The notes beneath the pieces were generated by a model. That model was not told the origin of the DNA. It did no database searches and worked only from the letters and a program-made list of their open reading frames with translations. The position numbers and the translations under genes are program-made. A DNA stretch of 64,000 nt from Roseomonas haemaphysalidis. Its GTDB lineage: Bacteria > Pseudomonadota > Alphaproteobacteria > Acetobacterales > Acetobacteraceae. This document shows positions 56,577-64,000 of the stretch, piece after piece (position 1 is the stretch's first letter; the number at the start of each line of letters is the position of its first letter). The stretch lies in assembly GCF_017355405.1 (NCBI RefSeq), contig NZ_CP061177.1:1719001-1783000 (forward strand). The letters are read 5' to 3'.

Positions 56577-56978
56577 ATGACCACGCTCGTCCTCGAACTG
56601 CGCCCTGGCGACTTACTGATCGTCAATGGCGCGCCGATCCGCTTCCGCAACCGGGCGCGAGTGGAGCTGACCAACCGGGCGCGCTTTCTGTTCGGCAAGC
56701 AGGTGCTGAGCCCGGACACGGCGACCACGGAAGCGCGGCGGATCTACCTGGCGCTGCAGACCGCCTATATCGGGCAGGACGAGGAGCGGGCCGGTGGTCT
56801 GGACGAGGCGCGGCAGCGCGTGGCCGCGTTCATGGAGTCGGGCGCGCCCGAGGCATGGCGCCTGATGCTCCGGCGCGCCCTGGAGCAGGCCGAGGCCGGC
56901 GACCACTACCAAGCCATGAAGCTGGCGCGGCGGGTGATCCGGCAGGAAGAGGACGAGGAGGCCGTCGCGGCCCCCTGA
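56577..56978 (+). CDS. flbT: Flagellar regulator FlbT
   Basis: A 133-residue FlbT-family protein. In Caulobacter FlbT binds the flagellin mRNA leader and limits its translation until the hook is built. The core LVLELRPGDLLIVNGAPIRFRNRARVELTN, LSPDTATTEARRIYLALQTAYIG and HYQAMKLARRVIRQEEDE agree with the family. The start at 56577 follows the Caulobacter N terminus; starts at 56550 or 56499 would add 9 or 26 residues. There is no flagellin, flaF or other flagellar gene around it in this window, so it stands alone behind fhs and a methyltransferase. Confidence 0.85.
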   Translation: MTTLVLELRPGDLLIVNGAPIRFRNRARVELTNRARFLFGKQVLSPDTATTEARRIYLALQTAYIGQDEERAGGLDEARQRVAAFMESGAPEAWRLMLRRALEQAEAGDHYQAMKLARRVIRQEEDEEAVAAP

Positions 56979-57001
56979 ACGGCGCCTTGGCAAGGCCCGA
57001 C

Positions 57002-57030
57002 TTGAACGCTCAGCCCGATGGGCTTATAAA
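57002..57030 (+). promoter_or_regulatory. Strong sigma-70 promoter of the 57089 gene
   Basis: TTGAAC (57002-57007) and TATAAA (57025-57030) are 17 bases apart, nearly consensus. The start would fall near 57037, ahead of a Fur-like palindrome and the small gene. Confidence 0.7.
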
Positions 57031-57043
57031 TCCGGGGAGACAG

Positions 57044-57062
57044 ATTGCGAGCGATTCTCAAT
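57044..57062 (+). promoter_or_regulatory. Fur-like operator
   Basis: The 19-mer ATTGCGAGCGATTCTCAAT is a dyad (ATTG/CAAT ends, GA-rich half against TC-rich half) matching 12 of 19 positions to its own reverse complement, as expected for a Fur-type box. It lies at about +8 to +26 of the predicted transcript, a good place for repression. Could also be another Fur-family site. Confidence 0.5.
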
Positions 57063-57088
57063 TCAATCGCAACGCAGGAGAATTCTGG

Positions 57089-57328
57089 ATGGGCAACGAC
57101 TTCAGCCATATCACCCGCCGGTGCGAGCGGGCGGTGGTGACCGCCTACCGCGAGCTGCGGGAAACGGGCAATGACGACCTGTCCTCCTTCCGTGCCTGCA
57201 CCGCCCTGTATCGCATCCACCACCCCGAATCCTCGGTGAACGAGGCGCGACGGCTGGTGTCCGAATGGATCGACCACCACCTAGTGCGCGGCGAAACGAC
57301 GCCGACCGATGGCTGCGAGTGCCCCTGA
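57089..57328 (+). CDS. Small hypothetical protein under a Fur-like box
   Basis: A 79-residue protein, MGNDFSHITRRCERAVVTAY then RELRETGNDDLSSFRACTAL, YRIHHPESSVNEARRLVSEW and a short tail ending DGCECP. It has an ideal AGGAG site 8 bases before the ATG, near-consensus -35/-10 boxes and a strong terminator directly after, so it is well supported as a gene. Four cysteines (two near the C-terminal CEC) and several histidines could bind a metal or heme, but no family is recognised. Predicted cytosolic, all-helical. Position and Fur box suggest iron-dependent expression. Confidence 0.7.
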   Translation: MGNDFSHITRRCERAVVTAYRELRETGNDDLSSFRACTALYRIHHPESSVNEARRLVSEWIDHHLVRGETTPTDGCECP

Positions 57329-57351
57329 GCCCACGGCGCAACTGACAGGAA

Positions 57352-57382
57352 AAAGGCCGCCCCCCGCCGGGGCGGCCTTTTT
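57352..57382. terminator. Bidirectional intrinsic terminator
   Basis: A 12-bp stem AAAGGCCGCCCC / GGGGCGGCCTTT with a 5-base loop, flanked by A and T tracts on both sides (TTTTT to the right). It separates the small plus-strand gene from the convergent ggt gene. Confidence 0.9.
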
Positions 57383-57393
57383 CATGGGCTGCC

Positions 57394-59082
57394 TCAGCGG
57401 CGCCCGACCTCCGGGTTGAAGCGGATACCAGGACGCGCGAGCCCGCCGGCGATGCCCACCGGCGTGCCGTCCGCCCGCCAGCAGGCGGCGCCTTCCAGCA
57501 GGCCGCCGGGCAGGAAACGGATCGCGCCCATGCCGCCGCCGATGTGCTTGGGCCGCACGGTCTGGTGGCCGCGGGCCTTCAGGCCGGCCTCGGCTTTGGC
57601 GGAGATCGCCGGCTCCAGCTCCAGCGTATGGCCCTGGGTCCAGATGCGGGGCGCTTCCACCGCCTGCTGCAGGGTCATGCCGTGGTCGATCAGGTTGATG
57701 ATCGCCTGCATGGCGGAGCCGAAGATCCGCAGCCCGCCCGGCAGGCCCAGCGCGAAGGCGGGCGCGCCGTCCTTCAGCACGATGGAAGGCGCCATGGAGG
57801 TGAACACCCGCTTGCCCGGCGCCACGCTCAGCGCCGTGCCCGGGTGCGGGTCGAAGTTGAACATGTAGTTGTTGGCGATCAGCCCGGTGCCGGGGATCGA
57901 GAAGCGGGCGCCGAACAGGCTGTTGATGGTCTGCGTGGTGGCGACCACGTTGCCCTGCGCATCGGCTACAGTGACATGGGTGGTGTTGGCCGACTCGGCC
58001 GGCGGCACGCCCGGCGCCCAGTCCCGCGCCGCCTGCGGGTCGATCAGCGCGCGGCGCTCGGCGGCATAGTCGCGGGACGTCAGGCGCTCCACCGGCACCT
58101 TCACGAAGGCGGGGTCGGCGGTGGCCACGGCGCGGTCGGCGAAGGCCAGCTTCAGGCTTTCCGCCAGCAGGTGGATGGTGTCGGCGGTGCCGCTGCCCAG
58201 CGCGCCGAGGTCGAAGCCTTCCAGGACGTTCAGCATCTGCGTCATGTGCACGCCGGAGGAGGCGGGCGGCGGCGGCGCCAGCACCTCGAACCCCCGGTAG
58301 TGGCCACGGATCGGCGCCCGTTCCACCACCTGGAAGGCGGCGAGGTCGTCCAGCGTGATCAGCCCGCCGCTGGCCGCCATGTGCGCCGCCAGCGCCTGCC
58401 CCAGCGCGCCGCCATACAATGCGGAAGGCCCCTCGGCCGCGATCAGCCGCAGGCTTTGGCCCGCCTCGGGCTGCCGCAGCAGGCTGCCCACCGCTGGCGG
58501 CGCGCCGCCGGGCAGAAAGGTGGCGGCAAGGCCAGGGTCGCGCGCCAGGTCGGCCGCCGCGTCGCCGATCGCGCCCGCCAGGTAGTCGGTGACCCGGAAG
58601 CCTTCCTCGGCGGCGCGGATCGCCGGTCGCAGCACCTCGGCCAGCGGCATGGTGCCGTGCGCGGCCAGGGCGTGGCACCACCCGGCCAGCGCGCCCGGCA
58701 CCGCCATGGCCAGCGGGCCGACCTTGTTTTCCAGCCCCTCGGTTTCCTGGTAGTCGGGCAGGGTGTCGCTGACCGGGCGGTATAGGTCCGGTCGCGCCGC
58801 GCCGGGGGCGGTGGACAGCCCGTCCAGCACCAGATGCCGCCCGTCCGCCAGCCGCAGATGCGCCACGCCGCCGCCCAGCGGGCCCACCATCATTGGTTCC
58901 ACGATGCTCAGCGTGAACAGCGCGGCGATGGCGGCATCGATGGCATTGCCGCCGGCCAGCAGCATTTCCGCCCCCGCCCCCGAGGCGACGGGGTGGTTGG
59001 TGACCACCATGCCCCGGCTGCCCTGTGCCGGCTGCTTCTCCAGGGGAAAGGGGCTGCCGGCACGGGCGGTCCAGTCGGTCAT
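57394..59082 (-). CDS. ggt: Gamma-glutamyltransferase/glutathione hydrolase
   Basis: A 562-residue N-terminal-nucleophile hydrolase that transfers or releases gamma-glutamyl groups, for example from glutathione. The self-processing and catalytic Thr367 is in ESANTTHVTVADAQGNVVATTQTIN. The glycine-rich and substrate loops follow (NNYMFNFDPHPGTALSV, LGLPGGLRIFGS). No signal peptide is seen at the chosen N terminus (MTDWTARAGSPFPLEK, then RGMVVTNHPVAS), so it may stay in the cytosol, which is unusual but seen in alphaproteobacteria. It is divergent from the next gene. Confidence 0.93.
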   Translation of the reverse strand: MTDWTARAGSPFPLEKQPAQGSRGMVVTNHPVASGAGAEMLLAGGNAIDAAIAALFTLSIVEPMMVGPLGGGVAHLRLADGRHLVLDGLSTAPGAARPDLYRPVSDTLPDYQETEGLENKVGPLAMAVPGALAGWCHALAAHGTMPLAEVLRPAIRAAEEGFRVTDYLAGAIGDAAADLARDPGLAATFLPGGAPPAVGSLLRQPEAGQSLRLIAAEGPSALYGGALGQALAAHMAASGGLITLDDLAAFQVVERAPIRGHYRGFEVLAPPPPASSGVHMTQMLNVLEGFDLGALGSGTADTIHLLAESLKLAFADRAVATADPAFVKVPVERLTSRDYAAERRALIDPQAARDWAPGVPPAESANTTHVTVADAQGNVVATTQTINSLFGARFSIPGTGLIANNYMFNFDPHPGTALSVAPGKRVFTSMAPSIVLKDGAPAFALGLPGGLRIFGSAMQAIINLIDHGMTLQQAVEAPRIWTQGHTLELEPAISAKAEAGLKARGHQTVRPKHIGGGMGAIRFLPGGLLEGAACWRADGTPVGIAGGLARPGIRFNPEVGRR

Positions 59083-59241
59083 GCGGAAGGCTCCAGAACT
59101 GCTTCGGGCCTCAGATTCCCGCCGCCGCCGCGGATTGTCCACCCGCCGCCGTCCGGAAAACCGGTCGCGGCGCTGGCGCGGCGCGCCGAGTTGCGGCAGA
59201 CACGGCGGCTTATCGGCATTTTCCAGTTGGGACGGCATCCA

Positions 59242-60627
59242 TTGCAGCAAGGCGGCAGCGAGGACGGGCAGGCACAGGCGGGCTTGGGGCCGCAGGACAC
59301 GCCGGGCACGACGCTGCCGGCGCTCCTGGAAGCCCTGGCGGCGACCCTGCCGGATGCGCCCGCGCTGCTGTGCCTCAGCCGGCCGCCGCTGTCCCGCGCC
59401 GCGCTGGGCGCCGCCGCGCGCCGGGTTGCGGAAGGGCTGGTGTGCCAGGGTGTCGGCCCCGGGGACCGCGTGGCGCTGCTGCTGCCGCCGCGCCCGGAAG
59501 CCGTGGTGCTGCTGCTGGCGCTGGCGCGGCTCGGTGCCACCGCGCTGCCGCTGGACCCGCGCCTGGGGGCCGAGGAGATCGCCACGCTGCTGAGCCGTGG
59601 CCGCGCCGCGCTGGTGGCGGTGGCCTGGGGCGGCACCCTGCCGGCGCGGCTGGCGCTGGCGATCGGCGCCGGGCGCGGGCCGCTGCGCGGCGTGATCGGC
59701 CTGGATGCCGGCGGCGAGGCGGCGCTGGCCGGGTTGCCCGTGCTGCCCTGGAAAACGCTGGACGCCATGCCGGAACATGCCGGCGATCACGGCACCGCCG
59801 GCAGCGCGCTGCTGGCGCTGCCCGCCGGCGGCGATGCCCTGGCGATCCACGCCCAGGGCGCCGTGGCGCTGCATGCCGAGGCGGTGGCCGCGGGCCTTGG
59901 CCTGGATGCCGCCGCGGGCCTGCTGCTGTGGTTGCCGTTGCTCAGCCCGGATGGCCTGGCCGCGGCCTTTGCCGCGCTGCTGTCCGGTGCCCGCCTGCTG
60001 TTGCCGGAAGACGACGTGGCCGCCGACAGCTTGGCACGTGCCCAGGCCGCCACCCACCTAGTGGCCCTGCCGGCACAGCTGGAGGCGATGGAGCCGCTGG
60101 CGGCCCGCCGCCCCTATGCCATGCTGCGGCTCGCGGCCGCGCCGGGGCCTGCGCGGGCTCCCACCCTGGCGGCCCGGGAATTCTGGGGCACGGCGGAAAC
60201 CCAGGGCGTGTTCGCCCTGCGCGAGGAGCAGGGCTTCCGCCCGCTGCCCGCCGCCGTCCTGCACGACGCCGAAACCCTGGCCGTGACCGCCGCCACGCTG
60301 CCCGGTGGCACCTTGCTGCTGGGCCTGCCCGTGTCGCTGGCGGGCGGCTGCTTTGTCCCGGCCGGACCGCGCCGCGACGGCCTGCTGTGCCACGACGGGG
60401 TGGCCGTGTCGCCCGCCGCGACGGCCGCCTTTCTGCGCCGCCAGCCAGGCGTCGCGGCGGTGTGCATGCAGGACGGGCTGGCCGCGACGATCCGGCCCGT
60501 GGCGGGCGGGGCGCTGTCGGTGGAAGCGCTCCAGGCGAGCTGCGCGCAATGGCTGGGCGAAGCCAGCCGGCCCTCGCGGTTGACGCTGGCCGAGCCGGTG
60601 GCGCTGGAAGACGAGGCCGCTGCCTGA
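59242..60627 (+). CDS. Degenerate adenylate-forming (acyl-CoA synthetase-like) protein
   Basis: About 461 residues with the fold trace of AMP-binding enzymes: GVGPGDRVALLLPPRPEAVVLLLALARLGATALPLDPRLGAEEIATLLSR, then WGTAETQGVFALREEQGF, which aligns to the family's later YGxTE motif. The ATP-loop TSGTTGxPKG is missing: the matching stretch reads LALPAGGDALAIHAQGAVALHAEAV with no Thr/Ser cluster and no Lys. The C-terminal domain with its catalytic Lys is also short. So catalysis in the usual way is unlikely. Start uncertain (TTG 59242 assumed; TTG 59227 and 59284 also possible). Divergent from ggt. Confidence 0.7.
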   Translation: MQQGGSEDGQAQAGLGPQDTPGTTLPALLEALAATLPDAPALLCLSRPPLSRAALGAAARRVAEGLVCQGVGPGDRVALLLPPRPEAVVLLLALARLGATALPLDPRLGAEEIATLLSRGRAALVAVAWGGTLPARLALAIGAGRGPLRGVIGLDAGGEAALAGLPVLPWKTLDAMPEHAGDHGTAGSALLALPAGGDALAIHAQGAVALHAEAVAAGLGLDAAAGLLLWLPLLSPDGLAAAFAALLSGARLLLPEDDVAADSLARAQAATHLVALPAQLEAMEPLAARRPYAMLRLAAAPGPARAPTLAAREFWGTAETQGVFALREEQGFRPLPAAVLHDAETLAVTAATLPGGTLLLGLPVSLAGGCFVPAGPRRDGLLCHDGVAVSPAATAAFLRRQPGVAAVCMQDGLAATIRPVAGGALSVEALQASCAQWLGEASRPSRLTLAEPVALEDEAAA

Positions 60628-60728
60628 GCAAGGGCAGGCGGCCCCCCGGCCCGGCACGCCTGAAACGCGGTTTCGCCATGACCGTCCGGCCGGTAGCGGG
60701 CCGCGCTGGCCGGGCGTAACCTTGGCGC

Positions 60729-62168
60729 GTGCCCAGCGACGCCCTTCCCCCCGACTCCGCCCCGCCCATCGCCCGCGACCCGGACCCCCGGGTGGTGGCC
60801 GCCATCGTCGCCAGCGCGCTGTTCATGCAGAACCTGGACAGCACCGTGGTGGCGACCGCGCTGCCATCCATGGCGCGGGACCTGGGGGAGGACCCGCTGA
60901 CCATGGGGGTCGCCATCACCTCCTACCTGGTGGCGCTGACGGTGTTCATCCCGCTCAGCGGCTGGATGGCGGACCGCTTCGGGGCCAAGCAGGTGTTCAT
61001 GGCGGCGATCGCCACCTTCACCGTCGCCTCAGCGCTGTGCGGCATGTCGCAGGGGCTGCTGGAGATGGTGGGCGCGCGGGTGCTGCAAGGCCTGGGCGGT
61101 GCCATGATGGTGCCGGTCGGGCGGTTGTTGCTGTTGCGGCGGGTCAAGAAGGACGAGCTGCTGACGGCCACCACCTGGCTGTCCATGCCCGCCCTGCTGG
61201 GCCCGGTGATGGGCCCGCCGGTGGGCGGCTTTCTCACCGACCTCGTGTCCTGGCGCGCGGTGTTCTGGATCAACCTGCCCGTCGGCGTGGTGGGGCTGCT
61301 GCTGGTGTGGCGCCTCATTCCCACCTTGCCCAAGAGCCTGCCGCCGCCGCCGGACGTGCCGGGGCTGGCGCTGGTCGGCACCGCGCTGGCCTGCCTGATG
61401 TTCACCTTTGAAACGCTGGGCCGTGGGCTGGTGCCGCGCTTCGTGCCGGAAGCCGTGCTGGTCGTGGGGCTGGTGCTGGGCACGCTGGCGGTGCGGCACT
61501 GCCTGCGGGTGCCTAACCCGGCGATCGACTTCTCGCTGCTGCGCACCCCGTCGTTCAGCGTCACGGTGACCGCCGGCACGGTGTTCCGGGTCGGGGCGGG
61601 CATGGTGCCCTTTCTGGTGCCGCTGGCCCTGCAGATCGGCTTCGGCAACAGCGCGTCGCAAAGCGGCATGATCAGCTTCGCCACGGCGCTGGGCGCCTTT
61701 GTCATGAAGCCGATGGCGCAGTTCGCGCTGCGGCTGGCGGGCTTTCGCAACGTGTTGATGTGGAACGCGGTGGCGGCGGCCTTCAGCGTCGCGCTGTGCG
61801 CGGCCTTCCGCCCCGGCTGGCCGGTGGCCGCGCTGTTCGCCACGCTGCTGTTCGGCGGGCTGTGCCGCAGCCTGTACTTCACCACCACCAACACCCTGGT
61901 CTACGCCGAGGTGCCGCACGCCAAGCTTTCCGCCGCCACCAGCTTTTCCAGCACGGTGCAGCAGCTGTCCATGGCGCTCGGCGTCGCCGTGGCGGCGGCG
62001 GTGCTGCAGGCCAGCGTGACGCTGGGCGGGCGCGGGGGGCCGGCGCCGGTGGATTTCTCCGCCGGCTTTCTGATCGGCGCGGCGCTGATGCTGTTGGCGG
62101 CGCCGCTGGCGCTGCGGCTGCCGCCGGAAGCGGGGGAAGGGATCGTCACGGGGCGGCGGCGCGGCTGA
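60729..62168 (+). CDS. MFS multidrug transporter, DHA2 (EmrB/QacA) type
   Basis: A 479-residue proton-driven exporter. Motif A-like GWMADRFGAKQVFMAAI (about residues 78-94) and the DHA2 opening LDSTVVATALPSMARDLG are clear, with about 14 hydrophobic spans predicted. Motif C-like LGPVMGPPVGGFLTDLVSWRAVFWINLPVGV matches this family. It uses a GTG start at 60729; no ATG gives the family N terminus. Substrates cannot be predicted. It is convergent with the RND pump gene, 90 bases apart. Confidence 0.92.
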   Translation: MPSDALPPDSAPPIARDPDPRVVAAIVASALFMQNLDSTVVATALPSMARDLGEDPLTMGVAITSYLVALTVFIPLSGWMADRFGAKQVFMAAIATFTVASALCGMSQGLLEMVGARVLQGLGGAMMVPVGRLLLLRRVKKDELLTATTWLSMPALLGPVMGPPVGGFLTDLVSWRAVFWINLPVGVVGLLLVWRLIPTLPKSLPPPPDVPGLALVGTALACLMFTFETLGRGLVPRFVPEAVLVVGLVLGTLAVRHCLRVPNPAIDFSLLRTPSFSVTVTAGTVFRVGAGMVPFLVPLALQIGFGNSASQSGMISFATALGAFVMKPMAQFALRLAGFRNVLMWNAVAAAFSVALCAAFRPGWPVAALFATLLFGGLCRSLYFTTTNTLVYAEVPHAKLSAATSFSSTVQQLSMALGVAVAAAVLQASVTLGGRGGPAPVDFSAGFLIGAALMLLAAPLALRLPPEAGEGIVTGRRRG

Positions 62169-62258
62169 CGCCGTGGCCCGGGTCACGCCCCCGGGCCCCG
62201 CCGCAACGGCTCCGCCAGACCATGCCCGAAGGCCGGGGCAGCGCGGCGCCCTCGGCCC

Positions 62259-64000
62259 TTATTCCGCCGGCTGCGCCGCCGCGGCCGCCGGCCGCTGCCG
62301 CGTGAAGCGGCGGGACAGCCCCTCGAAGGCCAGAAACAGCACTGGCGTCACGAACAGCGTCAGCGCCTGCGATACCGCGAGCCCGCCCAGCACCGCGAGG
62401 CCGAGCGGCTGGCGCAGCTCGGCGGCGGTGCCCCAGCCCGCGGCGATCGGCACGATGCCGGCGGCCGCCGCCAGCGTGGTCATCATGATGGGGCGGAAGC
62501 GTACCACGCTGGCATGGCGCACCGCGGTCAGCGGGTCGTCGCCGGCCCGCTGCCGTTCCAGCGCCACGTCCACCACCATGATCGCGTTCTTCTTGACCAG
62601 CCCGATCAGCAGCAGCACGCCGATGATGGCGATGACCGACAGGTCCAGGTCGAACAGCCACAACGTGGCCAGGGCGCCCACCGTCGCGGCCGGCAGGCCG
62701 GACAGGATGGTCAGGGGGTGGACCAGCGATTCATAGAGCACGCCCAGCACCACGTAGACGATCAGCACCGCCGCGATCAGCAGCATGCCCTGGCCGGTCA
62801 GCGCCTGCTGGAAGATCTGCGCCGTGCCCGCGTAGCCCGACACGATGGTCGGCGGCAGGCCCAGCTCCTTTTCGGCGGCGGAGATGGCATTGGTGGCCTG
62901 GCCCAGCGCCACGCCGGGGGCGGTGTTGAAGCCGATGGTGACCGCCGGCAGCTGGCCCTGGTGCGCCACCGTCAGCGGGCCGACGGTGCGGGTCAGGTTG
63001 GCGATGCCGGCCAGTGGCACCAGCCGCCCGGTGGAGGAGCGCAGGTAGATCTTGGACAGCCCGGCCTCGTCCTGCTGGTCGCGCGGCAGCGCTTCCAGGA
63101 TCACCGAATAACTGTCGGAGGCACCGAAGATGGTGCTGATCTGCCGTGCCCCGAAGGCCGAGTACAGCGCCTGCCGCACCTGATCCACCGACACGCCGAG
63201 CGAGGCGGCGCGGTCGCGGTCCACGTTGACGGACAGGATGGGAGCGTTCAGCTGCAGGTCGGTGTTGACGTCCTGCAGCCCGGGCAGGCGGCGCAGCGTC
63301 GCCTGCATGCGCTCGGCCCAGGAATACAGCTCGTCCGCCCGCAGGCCTTGCAGCGTGTACTGGTACAGGGTGCGCGACTGCCGGGCCCCGAAGTTCAGGT
63401 TCTGGATCGGGTTCAGGTAGACGCGCATGCCGGGGATGCCGGCGGTCTGCCGCCGCAGCTGCTGCAGCACCTCGGTCACCGCCGGGCGTTCCTCACGCGG
63501 CTTGAGCTGCACGAACATGCGGCCCTGGTTGCTGGCATTGCCGGTGCCGCCGCCGATGGAGGCGTTGACCAGCTCCACCGCCGGGTTCTGCCGGATGATG
63601 TCGGCGACCCGGGTATGGCGCGCCGCCATGTCCTCGAAGGAGGTGTCCTGCGGCCCTTCGGTCGAGACGCTGACCAGCCCGGTGTCCTCCACCGGGAAGA
63701 ACCCCTTGGGAATGATCACCGCCAGCCAGACCGACAGCCCGACGGACACCACAAAGGCGAGCCAGACCACCGAGCGCCAGCGCAGCGACAGGTCCAGCAG
63801 CCAGGCGTAGCCGCCTTCCACGGCGCGGAAGCCGCGTTCCAGAAAGGCGTCAAAGCGCGAGGGCTTGCTGTGCGCGGGCAGCCGGCTGGCCATCAGCGGC
63901 GTGAGCGTGAGCGACACCACGCAGGAACACAGCACGGCAAGGCTGACCGTGGCGGCGAAGGCGTTGAACACCCGGCCCACCACGCCGCCCATCAACAGGA
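62259..64000 (-). CDS. RND efflux permease (MdtB/MdtC-like), 3' part
   Basis: The last about 580 residues of a resistance-nodulation-division pump; the N-terminal half lies beyond the right edge. It includes the end of the first membrane half (CVVSLTLTPLMASRL), the second periplasmic porter half with RQSRTLYQYTLQGL and a FGARQISTIFGASDSYSVI segment typical of MdtB/MdtC, and the last membrane helices (DLSVIAIIGVLLLIGLVKKNAIMVVDVALERQ). Stops with a Pro/Ala-rich tail. Convergent with the MFS gene. Substrates cannot be read from the fragment. Confidence 0.92.
   Translation of the reverse strand, partial: LLMGGVVGRVFNAFAATVSLAVLCSCVVSLTLTPLMASRLPAHSKPSRFDAFLERGFRAVEGGYAWLLDLSLRWRSVVWLAFVVSVGLSVWLAVIIPKGFFPVEDTGLVSVSTEGPQDTSFEDMAARHTRVADIIRQNPAVELVNASIGGGTGNASNQGRMFVQLKPREERPAVTEVLQQLRRQTAGIPGMRVYLNPIQNLNFGARQSRTLYQYTLQGLRADELYSWAERMQATLRRLPGLQDVNTDLQLNAPILSVNVDRDRAASLGVSVDQVRQALYSAFGARQISTIFGASDSYSVILEALPRDQQDEAGLSKIYLRSSTGRLVPLAGIANLTRTVGPLTVAHQGQLPAVTIGFNTAPGVALGQATNAISAAEKELGLPPTIVSGYAGTAQIFQQALTGQGMLLIAAVLIVYVVLGVLYESLVHPLTILSGLPAATVGALATLWLFDLDLSVIAIIGVLLLIGLVKKNAIMVVDVALERQRAGDDPLTAVRHASVVRFRPIMMTTLAAAAGIVPIAAGWGTAAELRQPLGLAVLGGLAVSQALTLFVTPVLFLAFEGLSRRFTRQRPAAAAAQPAE

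Overview
This is about 64 kb of very GC-rich chromosomal DNA from an alphaproteobacterium. The gene content points to a Roseomonas-like member of the Acetobacteraceae. The evidence for that is a DUF1285/Nudix/CCA-transferase neighbourhood, FlbT, a C-minus bL36 protein, an AhpC/AhpD pair beside a cysteine-type OxyR, a biliverdin phytochrome with its heme oxygenase, and Mla-type ABC genes. The species call is inference. I found no phage, insertion sequence, CRISPR array or integrase. Most genes are ordinary housekeeping or transport genes, packed tightly with many ATGA/GTGA stop-start overlaps.

Layout. 1-4.6 kb: a peptide/solute ABC transporter (two permeases, two ATPases) with a convergent Tat-exported binding protein. 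4.8-8.2 kb: a BrkB/YihY membrane protein, an SNase-like nuclease translationally coupled to mtgA, and two small exported proteins. 8.3-15 kb: a MoxR AAA+ operon on the minus strand (MoxR, DUF58, a DUF4159 membrane protein, and a membrane protein with an amidotransferase-like core). Divergent from it are DUF1285, a CoA-type Nudix hydrolase and cca. 18-20.9 kb: an SDR and an amidase set among four copies of a short palindromic repeat. 20.9-24.5 kb: galU-ugd-phosphohexomutase for UDP-sugar and surface polysaccharide precursors. 24.7-26 kb: a coupled VWA protein and membrane J-domain protein. 26-31.5 kb: maeB, tRNA-Leu(GAG), lipB, an Ldh-type dehydrogenase, tRNA-Val(GAC) and an N-formylglutamate amidohydrolase.

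31.6-34.5 kb: a predicted small RNA, ahpD and ahpC facing oxyR, and rpmJ. 34.5-39.7 kb: the glycolate oxidase genes glcDEF and an Fe-S HhH-GPD DNA glycosylase. 39.7-43.6 kb: a lipid-kinase-like protein, membrane and Tim44-like proteins, and chrA. 43.7-46.9 kb: heme oxygenase plus a hybrid bacteriophytochrome. 47-52.6 kb: YccF, an FAD amine oxidase and an Mla-like lipid transporter (mlaE, mlaF, mlaD and a PqiC-like lipoprotein). 52.7-57.4 kb: an unknown membrane protein, fhs, a TPR-methyltransferase, a lone flbT and a small gene under a Fur-like box. 57.4-64 kb: gamma-glutamyltransferase, a degenerate acyl-CoA-synthetase-like protein, a DHA2 MFS exporter and the end of an RND pump.

I did not find an obvious large novel system. 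The items most worth a second look are the REPIN-like repeat pairs bracketing the amidase gene, a compact predicted sRNA with a CCUCCC anti-Shine-Dalgarno segment, the small gene behind a Fur-like box, the VWA/J-domain pair, and the adenylate-forming-like protein that has lost its ATP-binding loop.
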